From the NCBI RefSeq assembly GCF_022179445.1, contig NZ_BPQU01000030.1, positions 1 through 57,190 on the forward strand: DNA of 57,190 bases. Direction: 5' to 3'. The translations under genes were made by a program, and so were the position numbers. Source of the DNA: Methylobacterium mesophilicum. GTDB lineage: Bacteria; Pseudomonadota; Alphaproteobacteria; Rhizobiales; Beijerinckiaceae. Of the stretch, positions 1 through 7,801 are shown piece after piece. How positions within the stretch are numbered: the stretch's first letter is position 1; each line of letters starts with the position of its first letter. The notes under the pieces were generated by a model that did not search any database, was not told where the DNA came from, and saw only the letters and a program-made list of their open reading frames with translations.

Positions 1-125
1 TTTTGCGGGTGCAGGGCGGAGCCCTGCGGCGGGGCAAAGCCCCGTTCACTCAGGAACTCCGCCCCCGAACCCGGCCAAAGGGCTGCAAGCCCTTTGGAAA
101 CCCAGCCCTTTGGAAACCCATGATC
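1..125. repeat. intergenic multi-hairpin repeat, family B
   Basis: A chain of short inverted repeats: tgcagggc/gccctgc near 10-28, cggggc/gccccg near 32-45, and ccaaaggget-type arms (ccaaagggct / agccctttgg) near 74-97. These are followed by a direct duplication of the 16-mer agccctttggaaaccc. The same modules recur at about 19064-19170, 47478-47569 and 54800-54860, always next to gene ends. They could act as transcription terminators or REP-like elements. The window starts inside the element, so its left boundary is unknown. Confidence 0.6.
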
Positions 126-172
126 GGGCGTCGCTTCCGAAACAGGGCCGCGTTACACCACAAGACCACGCG

Positions 173-487
173 CTAGTTGATCAGGCAGAATCCGGCCCCT
201 GTGCCGACGCGCCGCTCCTGCGCGCACCAGGGCCTGGGGGCGGGCCTGGGAGCCGGTCCGAGCGCCTCCCTGGGCAGGTCGGCCGGGCTCTTCAGGGAGG
301 CCGTGGTCTGGGCGGCCTCGGGCTCCGGGTGACGGAGCGCGAGGCTGTCGAGGCGGGCCCCGGGATCCGGGAGCCGAGCCTCCGGAGCGGGGCTCGCCGC
401 CGTCGCCCCGGCGGCGGCCTGCTCCTGCGCGACGGCGGCTCCGGCCAGGGCCAGGCAGGCGACCGGGACCGCGAGGAACCTGAACAT
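173..487 (-). CDS. small exported protein of unknown function
   Basis: This 104-residue protein opens with a clear signal peptide (MFRFLAVPVACLALAGAAVAQ) with likely cleavage after AVA. The mature part is rich in Ala, Pro and Arg, shows no domain I recognise, and contains a single pair of Cys residues near the C-terminus (WCAQ and GFCLIN). The two cysteines could form a disulfide in the periplasm. The gene stands alone on the minus strand. The signal peptide and the short upstream region at 488-560, which is less GC-rich than its surroundings, are the reasons to believe it. Function is unknown. Confidence 0.55.
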   Translation of the reverse strand: MFRFLAVPVACLALAGAAVAQEQAAAGATAASPAPEARLPDPGARLDSLALRHPEPEAAQTTASLKSPADLPREALGPAPRPAPRPWCAQERRVGTGAGFCLIN

Positions 488-694
488 CGGCGACGCTCCC
501 TGCCGAGGACGCGCGTCCGGCGGGATCCCGGACAGCGGGTGGGCCGGGCGAGTGTGGCGATGGCGTCTTAAGAGGGCGCGAAGATTCAGTCTTAACCGGA
601 TGCGAAGATCCCGGATCGCAGGTCGCGGATCGCCGGTCCCGTGCGGGCCGGGCCGGTCATCGACCCGTCCGGCGATCCCTGTTCGCGATGCCGA

Positions 695-731
695 GACGGC
701 CCCCCGTCGCGTCGTCCGACGGGGGGCCGTC
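695..731 (-). terminator. strong hairpin after the SulP gene
   Basis: A perfect 15-bp stem, gacggccccccgtcg (695-709) against cgacggggggccgtc (717-731), with a 7-base loop. It lies 4 bases beyond the stop codon of the SulP transporter gene. No clean U tract follows, so termination may depend on the stem alone. Confidence 0.6.
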
Positions 732-734
732 GTC

Positions 735-2309
735 TCACTGCGCGGGGGCGGCGACCGCGGCGGCGAGGCGGTCGTGCGGGAGGCCCGATCCGCCGACCAC
801 CGCGACGCGGGTCCCGGCGGCCATGCGCCGGCTCGCCCAGTCGCCGATCATCTCCAGGCAGGTATGGTCGATGGCCGCGAGGTCCTCGGTGCCGAGGCGG
901 ACCTCGCCGCCCACGGGGGTGCGCTCCAGCGCCGCCGTCAGGGTCGGCAGCTGCAGGAAGGTCGCCGCCCCGGACAGCCGCAGCTCCGGCACCCCCGGGA
1001 CCTCCGGGGCCGCGGCGTGCTCGATCCGCAGCCGTCCCTTGCGCAGGCTCGGCAGGGTCTGGGCGAGGCTCAGGGCCAGCCCGGTGAGCACCCCGCTCAG
1101 CAGGTCCACCGCCACCACGGTCGCCAGCGTGGCGAACCAGATCGCCGCGGTGGTCCAGCCGTAGCGGGCCCGCAGGTGCAGGCCGTGGACCGGGCTCGCC
1201 AGCCGCCAGCCGGTGACCACCAGGATGCCGGCGAGGCTCGCGGTGGGCACCAGCGCCAGCAGCCAGGGCAGGGCGACCAGGAAGGCCAGGATCCAGAGCC
1301 CGTGCATCACCGTGGCGGCCCGGGTGACCGCCCCGGCCTGCACGTTGGCGGAGGAGCGCACGATCACCCCGGTCATCGGCAGGGCGCCCAGGAGCCCGCA
1401 GATCAGGTTGCCGACGCCCTGCGCGCCCAGTTCCCGGTCGAACCGGGTCCGGGGGCCGTGATGCATGCGGTCGACGGCGGCGGCCGAGAGCAGGCTCTCG
1501 GCGCTGGCGATGACCGCGATGACCAGCGCCATCACGACGATCTCGGCCTCGGCGAGCCGCGCCCAGGCCTCCGGATTCGGCAGGGCGAGGCCGGAGAAGA
1601 TCGCCTCCGGCACCACGACGCGCTTGACCGCGAGGCCGCCGACCCCGGCCACCAGGCTGCCCGCCAGCACCCCGATCAGCGCACCCGGCAGCAGCCGGAG
1701 CCGCGCCGGGCGCAACCGCTCCCAGGCGATCATCGCCGCGATGGTCGCGCCCCCGACCAGCACCGCGCCGGGACGGTCGCCCACCCCGGTGACGAAGTCG
1801 AAGAACGCGGCCGGGATCGCCACGAGGTTGTCGAGCCCGCTCGCCTGGGGCATGGCGTCGGTCAGGACGTGGAGCTGGGCGAGCACGATCAGGATGCCGA
1901 TGCCGGCCAGCATGCCGTGCACCACGGCCGGCGAGATCGCCCGGAACCAGCCGCCGATCCGCAGGGCGCCGGCGGCGAGCTGGACCAGGCCGGCCACCAC
2001 CAGGACGGGGCCCAGGGCGTCGAGCCCGTGCGCCTGCACGAACCCGTAGACGATCACGGCGAGCCCCGCCGCCGGCCCGCTGACCTGGAGCGGCGAGCCG
2101 GCGATCAGCCCGACCACGATGCCGCCGACGAGGCCGGTGATCAGGCCGCGCTCGGGCGGCACCCCGGACGCGATGGCGATGCCCATGCACAGGGGCAGCG
2201 CCACCAGGAACACCACGAACGAGGCGGGCAGGTCCCGCGCCAGGCTGGTCCGGACCGCGCTGCCGGGACCGAGCCGGTCGCGCAGGCCGGCGAGCGACGC
2301 GCCGCTCAC
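735..2309 (-). CDS. SulP family anion (probable bicarbonate or sulfate) transporter with STAS domain
   Basis: This 524-residue integral membrane protein has the SulP layout. About a dozen hydrophobic segments run from roughly residue 25 to 400 (the first is SFVVFLVALPLCMGIAIASG, followed by GLITGLVGGIVVG), and a short STAS-like cytoplasmic domain fills roughly 415-510. The start codon overlaps the stop of the upstream carbonic anhydrase gene by 4 bases (ATGA), so the two are translationally coupled. SulP proteins carry sulfate, bicarbonate or dicarboxylates. Pairing with a carbonic anhydrase favours bicarbonate, as in BicA-type systems. That substrate is inferred from context only, and sulfate remains possible. 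A strong hairpin follows the gene. Confidence 0.88.
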   Translation of the reverse strand: MSGASLAGLRDRLGPGSAVRTSLARDLPASFVVFLVALPLCMGIAIASGVPPERGLITGLVGGIVVGLIAGSPLQVSGPAAGLAVIVYGFVQAHGLDALGPVLVVAGLVQLAAGALRIGGWFRAISPAVVHGMLAGIGILIVLAQLHVLTDAMPQASGLDNLVAIPAAFFDFVTGVGDRPGAVLVGGATIAAMIAWERLRPARLRLLPGALIGVLAGSLVAGVGGLAVKRVVVPEAIFSGLALPNPEAWARLAEAEIVVMALVIAVIASAESLLSAAAVDRMHHGPRTRFDRELGAQGVGNLICGLLGALPMTGVIVRSSANVQAGAVTRAATVMHGLWILAFLVALPWLLALVPTASLAGILVVTGWRLASPVHGLHLRARYGWTTAAIWFATLATVVAVDLLSGVLTGLALSLAQTLPSLRKGRLRIEHAAAPEVPGVPELRLSGAATFLQLPTLTAALERTPVGGEVRLGTEDLAAIDHTCLEMIGDWASRRMAAGTRVAVVGGSGLPHDRLAAAVAAPAQ

Positions 2310-2998
2310 GCCGCCTGCATCCGGTTGCCGGCCAGGGCGGGGGCCAGGGCGGGAGCCTGGGCCACCGGCATGTCCGCCTCCGCGATCGGCCGGAACCGCC
2401 CGGTGGTGCCGTCATAGGCCAGCAGCGCGCCGGATTCGATCTCGAAGAACCAGCCGTGCAGGCGCAAGCGGCCCTTGGCCAGGCCGGCGGCGACGCTCGG
2501 ATGGGTGCGCAGGTTGGCGAGCTGCACCACCACGTTCTCCAGGGCGAGCGCCCGGTGACGCTCCTGCGGGTCCATCCCCTCGGGATAGGCCTCGCAGACG
2601 ATGCGCTCGGCCGCCTCGGCGTGGCGCAGCCAGGCCGCGACGCTGGGCATCTTCTTCAGGAGGTCCGGCTTCATCAGGCCGCCCATGGCGCCGCAATCGG
2701 AATGGCCGCAGATCACGATGTCGCGCACCCCCAGGGCCACCACGGCGTACTCGATCGCCGAAGAGACGCCGCCGATCACGTCGGAGGCCGGGGGCACGAT
2801 GTTGCCGGCGTTGCGGCAGACGAACAGGTCGCCCGGCCCCGCCTGGGTGATGTGCTCGGGCGAGACCCGGGAATCCGCACAGGCGATGATCAGCGCGCTC
2901 GGGTGCTGACCGTCGCGCACGAGCTGCTGGTACATCTGGCGCTGGCCGGGGAAGACGCTGCCCTGGAAGCTGGCGATGCCCTGGATGATGCTGTTCAC
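2306..2998 (-). CDS. beta-class carbonic anhydrase
   Basis: This 230-residue cytosolic enzyme interconverts CO2 and bicarbonate. Zinc ligands are visible as Cys40 in IIACADSR and His99 and Cys102 in ICGHSDCGA. The Asp42-Arg44 dyad of the active site is present in the same ADSR motif. The length fits the family. The start is taken as GTG (VNSIIQGIASFQ) because the family's N-terminal helix begins there. The open frame continues about 186 codons further upstream, but that stretch overlaps another gene and looks non-coding. The gene overlaps the SulP transporter by 4 bases, suggesting the pair handles inorganic carbon uptake and hydration. Confidence 0.9.
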   Translation of the reverse strand: MNSIIQGIASFQGSVFPGQRQMYQQLVRDGQHPSALIIACADSRVSPEHITQAGPGDLFVCRNAGNIVPPASDVIGGVSSAIEYAVVALGVRDIVICGHSDCGAMGGLMKPDLLKKMPSVAAWLRHAEAAERIVCEAYPEGMDPQERHRALALENVVVQLANLRTHPSVAAGLAKGRLRLHGWFFEIESGALLAYDGTTGRFRPIAEADMPVAQAPALAPALAGNRMQAA

Positions 2999-3107
2999 GT
3001 GCGGGGACCCTGCGACTGGGAATCGGGCTGGGGGGATCGGGCTGGGGACGAGGCTCGGGCGGGGATCGGCGCCCAGGGCCGTTCGGATGCGGGACGACCG
3101 CGAAGGA

Positions 3108-3134
3108 GGCCGCCCGACCGGGGTCCGGGCGGCC
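3108..3134 (-). terminator. hairpin downstream of small secreted protein gene
   Basis: Perfect 9-bp GC stem, ggccgcccg (3108-3116) against cgggcggcc (3126-3134). It begins 10 bases past the stop of the gene ending at 3145 and separates it from the carbonic anhydrase gene on the same strand. Confidence 0.45.
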
Positions 3135-3144
3135 CCGGGCCTGC

Positions 3145-3453
3145 TCAGCGCCGGGTGCGGCGCTCCACATGGCCGGAGGCCCAGTGGGGATCGACCACGC
3201 TGCCGCGCGAGACCGTGGCGGTGCCCCGGTCGTGCATCATCGGGGCGCCGAGGAGCTGGCCGCTGCCCATGCGCTGCGAATGCAGGGAGCGCGGATCGTG
3301 GGACGGATCGCTGACATAGGAGCTCATGTGACCACCGCCGGCGGCCTGCCGGCTGCCGCCGCCGCCCTCGCCGGCCTGGGCCGCCATCGGCAGCGCGAGG
3401 GCGCCGGCCAGGAGGCCGAGGGTCAGGAAACGCTGCGTTCCGTTGCGCGTCAT
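3145..3453 (-). CDS. small exported Gly/Ser/His-rich protein of unknown function
   Basis: This 102-residue protein has an N-terminal signal peptide (MTRNGTQRFLTLGLLAGALA, then LPMAAQA) with likely cleavage after AQA. The mature part is rich in Gly, Ser, His and Arg and has no cysteine. No domain is recognised. It reads away from a region of lower GC (about 3500-3620) that probably holds its promoter, and a stem-loop follows it. It probably has its own transcript rather than being part of the carbonic anhydrase operon. Function is unknown; it is probably periplasmic. Confidence 0.6.
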   Translation of the reverse strand: MTRNGTQRFLTLGLLAGALALPMAAQAGEGGGGSRQAAGGGHMSSYVSDPSHDPRSLHSQRMGSGQLLGAPMMHDRGTATVSRGSVVDPHWASGHVERRTRR

Positions 3454-3745
3454 GGGAGGCTCCGCCTGTGTTCGTCATGCTGGCCGGGACACCGCGTCCT
3501 GTGCCGATGCGTCGAACATAGCCGCAGTCGTGCAAAGTAGATGTGCGGTTGAGCACAGTCGATCAATGTAAAATTTAATCCGTTTCAGCGATATACTTGG
3601 TGCGGGATCGCACGGCGTCGATAAAGCGTCGTCGAGGCCATGGATTAAACGGCACCGACCGATCCATCCGACCTTTGGCAACGCGGCAGGCCGGCCGCGG
3701 TCGGCGGCCGAAGGCGGGGAGCGGGCGGGCGCCGGCCGAGCCGGG
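3454..3745. other. intergenic region, probable promoter
   Basis: No gene is supported here. The stretch at about 3530-3610 is clearly more AT-rich than its surroundings (it includes gatcaatgtaaaatttaatc), which suits a promoter for the minus-strand gene ending at 3145. A 68-codon frame on the minus strand has no signal, motif or codon bias that I trust. Confidence 0.4.
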
Positions 3746-5683
3746 TCAGCCCGCGCCGTGCCCGATATCGACGGACGGGCCGGGCTCCCGCGGGGACCCG
3801 GGTTCCGGCCGGAACCCGGCGGGCAGCGGCGCCGCCGCCGTGTAGACGAGGCCGCCCGGCTCGTAGGCCAGGGCGGCGCTGTCGCGTCCGGCCAGGCCGC
3901 GCTCCAGCAGGCGGGTGCCGAATCCGCGCCGCGACGGGGCGGCGACCGGCGGCCCCCCGCGCTCGCGCCAGGCGATCCGCAGGGTCCGGCCGCCGCCGGC
4001 GCCGGCCTCCAGGGTCCAACCCAAGGACGCCCGCCCGGACGGGACCGAGAGGGCGCCGTACTTGACCGCGTTGGTGCACACCTCGTGCAGGATCATCGTG
4101 AGCGCGAGCGCCATCTCGGGCGGCAGCCGCAGGTCCGGTCCGTCCAGGGCGATGCGCCCTGCCTCGGTGCCTTGGAAGGGCCGCAGGGCCTGGACGGCGA
4201 TCCCCCGCAGGTCGGCGCTCAGCCAGCTCTCGCGGGTCAGGACGTCGTGGGCGCGGGACAGGCTGAGCAGCCGGGCCTCGAAGGCCTCGCGCCCCGCCGC
4301 CGCCCCGTCGCCGAGATCCTTCAGGCTCTGCGCCGCCATCGACTGCACGGTGGCCAGGGTGTTCTTCACCCGGTGGTTCAGCTCGTCGATCAGGAGGCGC
4401 TGGGCCTCCGCGCGCCGGGCGAGCTCGTCCGCCGCCCCGGTGAGGGCGTCCGCGATCATCGCGCCCTCGCGCACGATCGCCCGGGGCAGCGGCGGCAGGG
4501 GCCCGTCGCGGCCCAGCGCCCCCGCGGCCGCAGCCAGATCCCGCAGCGGCCGGGCGATCAGGCCGGCGAGCAGCCACGCGAGCACGGCCGCGGCGAGCGC
4601 CACGGCACTGCCCGCGGCCAGGATGTTCCAGCGCAGGGCCGCCACCGAGGCCAGGGCCCGGTCCGCGCTCTGGCGCACCACGACCTGCCAGCCGAGGCCG
4701 GGATAATCGCGCTCGCCGTGCGTGCGGGCGCTCGCGCTGAGATAGCCGGCGGCGGCGTCGGGCCAGGGTCCGACCCGGCTCGTGCCCTGCGGGTCGAGGG
4801 AGCGCCCGCCGGACAGCACGGTTTCGGGGAGGCGGTTGCCCTGAAGGGACGGCGGCCCGAGCAGCACGGTGCCGTCGCGGGCGAGGATCAGGATCTCGGC
4901 GCCGCCGCGATGGCTCCGGAGCGAGCCTTCGAGGGTGCGCGCCATATCGCGCGCCCAGACCCAGTCGAGATGGGCGGCCAGCACCCCGACGAAGCGCCCG
5001 CCCGCGTCCCTGACCGGGGCGGCGAGGTCGAGGAGGCGCAGAGGCTCGTGGATCGCGGGCTCGTGGATCGCGGGCTCGTGGATCGCGGGCTCGTGGATGA
5101 CCGGCTCGCGGACCGCCGGATCGCGGGCCGCGGGCGCCAGCACGGCCTGCAGAAGCTTGGCCGGGTGCACGTCCCCCACGAACGGCCGCTCGCGGGCCTC
5201 CTGGAAATAGGCGCGGCCGGAGACGTCCGCCCCCTCCAGCGCGCCGATGCTGGTGATCGCGACGCGCCCGTCCGGGTCGATCAGCCCGATGATCGAGTAG
5301 GCCGGGTAGGTCTCCTGGAGGCGCCGCATCACGGCGCGCTTGGCGTCGGCCCCGGCCCCGGGATCGCGCAGGCTGTCGGAGGCGGCCGCGATCTGGATGT
5401 CGCGCCAGCGCTCGAACATGCCGAGATCGAGGCTGCGCGCCATCTGTCCGGCGATCTCGGCGAGCTGGCCGCCGACCTCGGCCTCGAGCCGGCGCGTCGC
5501 CTCGCGGCTCACCAGGATGGCCAGCGCCAGGGCGGCGAGGAACCCGAGCGTCCCGAAGCCCAGGGCCAGCGCGAGGCGCAGCCGCGGCACCCTGGGTGTC
5601 CGGCGGCCGGAGGCGACCAGGTCCACCGGACTGGCTTGCGATCCCGACGCCGCTGCAGGGCCCGACCGGGCGACCGCTTGCAT
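3746..5683 (-). CDS. membrane sensor histidine kinase, HWE family
   Basis: This 645-residue sensor has a first membrane segment near residues 36-60, an extracytoplasmic region of about 285 residues with cache-like features, and a second membrane segment near 345-370 followed by a HAMP-like linker. The phosphoacceptor box DELNHRVKNTLATVQSM and the kinase core come next. The HWE signature appears as a His-Glu pair in LHEVCTNAVKYG and WRE in the IAWRERGGPP block. The sensor region holds a tandem AIHEP peptide repeat encoded by a 15-bp DNA repeat. No response regulator is adjacent, which is common for this family. The signal it detects is unknown. Confidence 0.88.
   Translation of the reverse strand: MQAVARSGPAAASGSQASPVDLVASGRRTPRVPRLRLALALGFGTLGFLAALALAILVSREATRRLEAEVGGQLAEIAGQMARSLDLGMFERWRDIQIAAASDSLRDPGAGADAKRAVMRRLQETYPAYSIIGLIDPDGRVAITSIGALEGADVSGRAYFQEARERPFVGDVHPAKLLQAVLAPAARDPAVREPVIHEPAIHEPAIHEPAIHEPLRLLDLAAPVRDAGGRFVGVLAAHLDWVWARDMARTLEGSLRSHRGGAEILILARDGTVLLGPPSLQGNRLPETVLSGGRSLDPQGTSRVGPWPDAAAGYLSASARTHGERDYPGLGWQVVVRQSADRALASVAALRWNILAAGSAVALAAAVLAWLLAGLIARPLRDLAAAAGALGRDGPLPPLPRAIVREGAMIADALTGAADELARRAEAQRLLIDELNHRVKNTLATVQSMAAQSLKDLGDGAAAGREAFEARLLSLSRAHDVLTRESWLSADLRGIAVQALRPFQGTEAGRIALDGPDLRLPPEMALALTMILHEVCTNAVKYGALSVPSGRASLGWTLEAGAGGGRTLRIAWRERGGPPVAAPSRRGFGTRLLERGLAGRDSAALAYEPGGLVYTAAAPLPAGFRPEPGSPREPGPSVDIGHGAG
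5044..5133. repeat. 15-bp tandem repeat inside the kinase sensor domain
   Basis: Six consecutive 15-base units. Three are perfect copies of gctcgtggatcgcgg (5044-5088) and three are degenerate (5089-5133). On the minus strand the perfect units encode repeats of Ala-Ile-His-Glu-Pro. Because the unit is a multiple of three, copy-number change keeps the reading frame. Confidence 0.85.
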
Positions 5684-5884
5684 CCACTTCCCCCGGCCCG
5701 GTCGGTCCGACCCCCGGGTCGAGGCGGGTCGCGTCCGTGCCCGCCCGTCTCAGCACGCGCAGGGGGGCTCAGCAAGACCGTATCGCGACCTGAGCCGCGG
5801 TTCGTGCAACTGCATGTTGCGGCGATGCATCCGTGCACCGCGGCCTTTCGTGCGCGACCGTGCGCGACGCCCCGTCGCCGGGCC

Positions 5885-6751
5885 TCAGCCCCCGAGCAGC
5901 GCGTGCGCGGCCCGCACCAAAATCCCGTCCGGCCGGCGCAGCTCGCCCAGCACCGAGAAATGCTCGGCGCCCGGCACCGGCAGCAGGGGACCCGGCGCGT
6001 GGGCCGCGGCGCGCAGGGCGTGCAGGTTGCGGGCGTCGTGGATCAGGGCCGGCAGCTCGCGGCTCCCGTAGGCGAGGCAGAGCGGCTTGCCCACCACCGG
6101 ACGGCGCAGGGGCGACAACGCCTCGACCTCCGCCTCCGTGAGGTTGAGCTTGTCGTCGAGGGCGGTCTGGCGGATCGGCGCGAGGTCGTAGACCCCCGAG
6201 ATCGCGAGCCCGGCGGCGATCGCCGGATGACCGAGCTGGAGCGCGGTCAGCAGCCCGCCCGCCGACCAGCCCGCCAGGACCAGGGGGCCGCCGATCCCGT
6301 GCGCGGGGCCGTGCGCGCCGATCCAGTCCAGCGCCGCGCCGATCTCGGCCGCGATCCGGGTCAGGCTCGCCTCCGGGGCGAGGGTGTAGCCGACCATCGC
6401 CACCGACCAGCCGGCGGCGTTCGGCCCCTCGGCGAAGCATGCGAACAGTTCGCGGGCGCCCCGCTGCCAGTAGCCGCCGTGGAGGAAGACCAGGCCGGGC
6501 GCCGAGCCGTCGCGGGCCGGGTAGAGGTCGAGGGCGTTGCGGGGGCCGGTTCCGTACGGGATGTCGAGGCCGGCCGGATGCCTGGCCCGGTAGGCGGCCG
6601 AGGCGGCGTCGCGGGCGGCCACCTGGGCGGCGCTGTCGGCGACCGCGTGGGTGTTGTCGTAGCAGGCGCTGCGCGCGTCCCGGTCGAGCTCGGCCCAGCG
6701 GCGGCGCGGGTCGGCTTGGGTCGGATCGTCCAGGCGGAACGTCAGAGCCAT
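5885..6751 (-). CDS. alpha/beta hydrolase, kynurenine formamidase-like
   Basis: This 288-residue protein has the HGGYW oxyanion-hole motif (VFLHGGYWQRG), the nucleophile elbow GWSAGG and a C-terminal catalytic His in GAEHFSVLGEL. The HGGYW plus SAGG pattern is typical of bacterial arylformamidase-like esterases that cleave N-formylkynurenine, but no other tryptophan-catabolism gene is nearby, so another ester substrate is possible. The ATG at 6751 is chosen because a GGGAG ribosome-binding site lies just upstream. The open frame extends further but would run into the preceding gene. It probably shares a transcript with the GlcG-type gene, 67 bases upstream. Confidence 0.8.
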   Translation of the reverse strand: MALTFRLDDPTQADPRRRWAELDRDARSACYDNTHAVADSAAQVAARDAASAAYRARHPAGLDIPYGTGPRNALDLYPARDGSAPGLVFLHGGYWQRGARELFACFAEGPNAAGWSVAMVGYTLAPEASLTRIAAEIGAALDWIGAHGPAHGIGGPLVLAGWSAGGLLTALQLGHPAIAAGLAISGVYDLAPIRQTALDDKLNLTEAEVEALSPLRRPVVGKPLCLAYGSRELPALIHDARNLHALRAAAHAPGPLLPVPGAEHFSVLGELRRPDGILVRAAHALLGG

Positions 6752-6818
6752 CGTGGGTTGTCTCCCAACCTCCCGCCACACCATGCCAGCCCGCCCGACC
6801 CGGGTCGAGGCGCCGGGT

Positions 6819-7265
6819 TCAGGGCGTGACGGCGGGCGTGGTGACGGGATCCTGCGCGCCGATCGCCCGCAGGGCGGCGCGGGCCACCGCCACGTCCTGG
6901 TCGCTGGCACCGGACCCGACCCCGATGCCGCCCAGGCAGGCGCCGTCGATCACGATCGGCAGGCCGCCGGGCAGGTTGGTCAGCCGCCCGCCGGTGGCGA
7001 GGCCGACCGTCACGGCGAGGTCGGCGGCGAGCCCGCCGGTGGGCGCGCCGTTCGAGGCGGCGGTCACCGCCTTGGCCAGGGCGCTCTCCCGGGACAGCAG
7101 CTTGGCGCCGTCCATGCGCAGGAAGGCGAGCAGGTTGCCGTCGGCATCGACCACGGCGACGACCTCCGGCACCCCGATCGCCTCCGCGTGGGCGACGGCC
7201 GCCTGGAGGGCGATGAGGGCCGCCGCGTGGGTGAGCCGGGCGGCGGGGCGGGTGATGGCGGGCAT
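6819..7265 (-). CDS. GlcG/HbpS family protein
   Basis: This 148-residue protein belongs to the Haem-degrading/GlcG (DUF336) family. Recognisable parts are VVAVVDADGNLLAFLRMDGA, LSRESALAKAVTAAS and the glycine-rich end PIVIDGACLGGIGVGSG. Family members occur in glycolate operons and as haem-binding sensors, but many are uncharacterised. The ATG at 7265 follows a GAGGAG ribosome-binding site. It precedes the alpha/beta hydrolase on the same strand. There is no signal peptide in the chosen form, so it is probably cytosolic. Exact role unknown. Confidence 0.85.
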   Translation of the reverse strand: MPAITRPAARLTHAAALIALQAAVAHAEAIGVPEVVAVVDADGNLLAFLRMDGAKLLSRESALAKAVTAASNGAPTGGLAADLAVTVGLATGGRLTNLPGGLPIVIDGACLGGIGVGSGASDQDVAVARAALRAIGAQDPVTTPAVTP

Positions 7266-7323
7266 CGCACTCCTCGGAAGCGGTCTTCTCGGCGGCACCC
7301 CGTGGAGGGGAGGGGGCGGCGGT

Positions 7324-7638
7324 TCAGAAATCGGGCCCGGCCCCCGGGATCGTACCGCCGTAGCCCCAGCCGGTGAACGGAGGGGCCGCGACCCGCTCCC
7401 GGGTGGCCGGGGGCAGGGCGCGCATCCAGGGCCGCGGTTGCTGCCAGACCCGCCAGCCCCGGAGCCGGTCGCGCGCGGCCATGCGGGCCAGCGTCATGTC
7501 CATGTCGGATCCCCGCAAGTCGGACGCCGCGCGGTGGTGCGGTTCCCTCGGGCGCGGGCGGGCCTTGGCCGGGGCGATCGCCAGAAGCAGCGCCGCCGGC
7601 AGCAGGGCCGCGCGGATCGGGGCGGGCGCGGGGCGCAT
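7324..7638 (-). CDS. small exported protein of unknown function
   Basis: Predicted 104-residue protein with a hydrophobic N-terminus (PIRAALLPAALLLAIAPAKA) that looks like a signal peptide. It is followed by a basic, Arg- and Trp-containing mature part ending in WGYGGTIPGAGPDF. No domain is recognised. The ATG at 7638 is preferred because the frame further upstream is a run of arginines typical of non-coding GC-rich sequence. It lies between a minus-strand gene and the divergent argE-like gene. Real existence is moderately supported by the signal peptide only. Confidence 0.45.
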   Translation of the reverse strand: MRPAPAPIRAALLPAALLLAIAPAKARPRPREPHHRAASDLRGSDMDMTLARMAARDRLRGWRVWQQPRPWMRALPPATRERVAAPPFTGWGYGGTIPGAGPDF

Positions 7639-7801
7639 GGTTCGGGCTCGGCTGTGCGGCGCGCGACGGCGCCGTCTCCGCCGCCTACGCCGCTGCGGGC
7701 CTCCGGTTCCGGGACGATCCCGGGGCAGGGTGGTTTTCGCGGGTCCGGAATCCGCGAAAACCCCGTAGGATGCCCTCACCCGAGACGATGCGAGCCGCCC
7801 G

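Noticed and set aside
552..2417. Long plus-strand open frame opposite the SulP gene
   Set aside because: Antisense frame with a basic, low-complexity translation; the minus-strand product has the SulP membrane pattern.
2306..3556. 416-residue form of the carbonic anhydrase
   Set aside because: The extra 186 residues overlap the secreted protein gene and look non-coding; the GTG at 2998 gives the normal beta-carbonic anhydrase start.
3475..3681. 68-codon minus-strand frame upstream of the small secreted gene
   Set aside because: Lies in an AT-rich likely promoter region with no recognisable motif or ribosome-binding site.
5044..5133. CRISPR-like array
   Set aside because: Units are contiguous 15-mers inside a coding region with no spacers; it is a tandem coding repeat.
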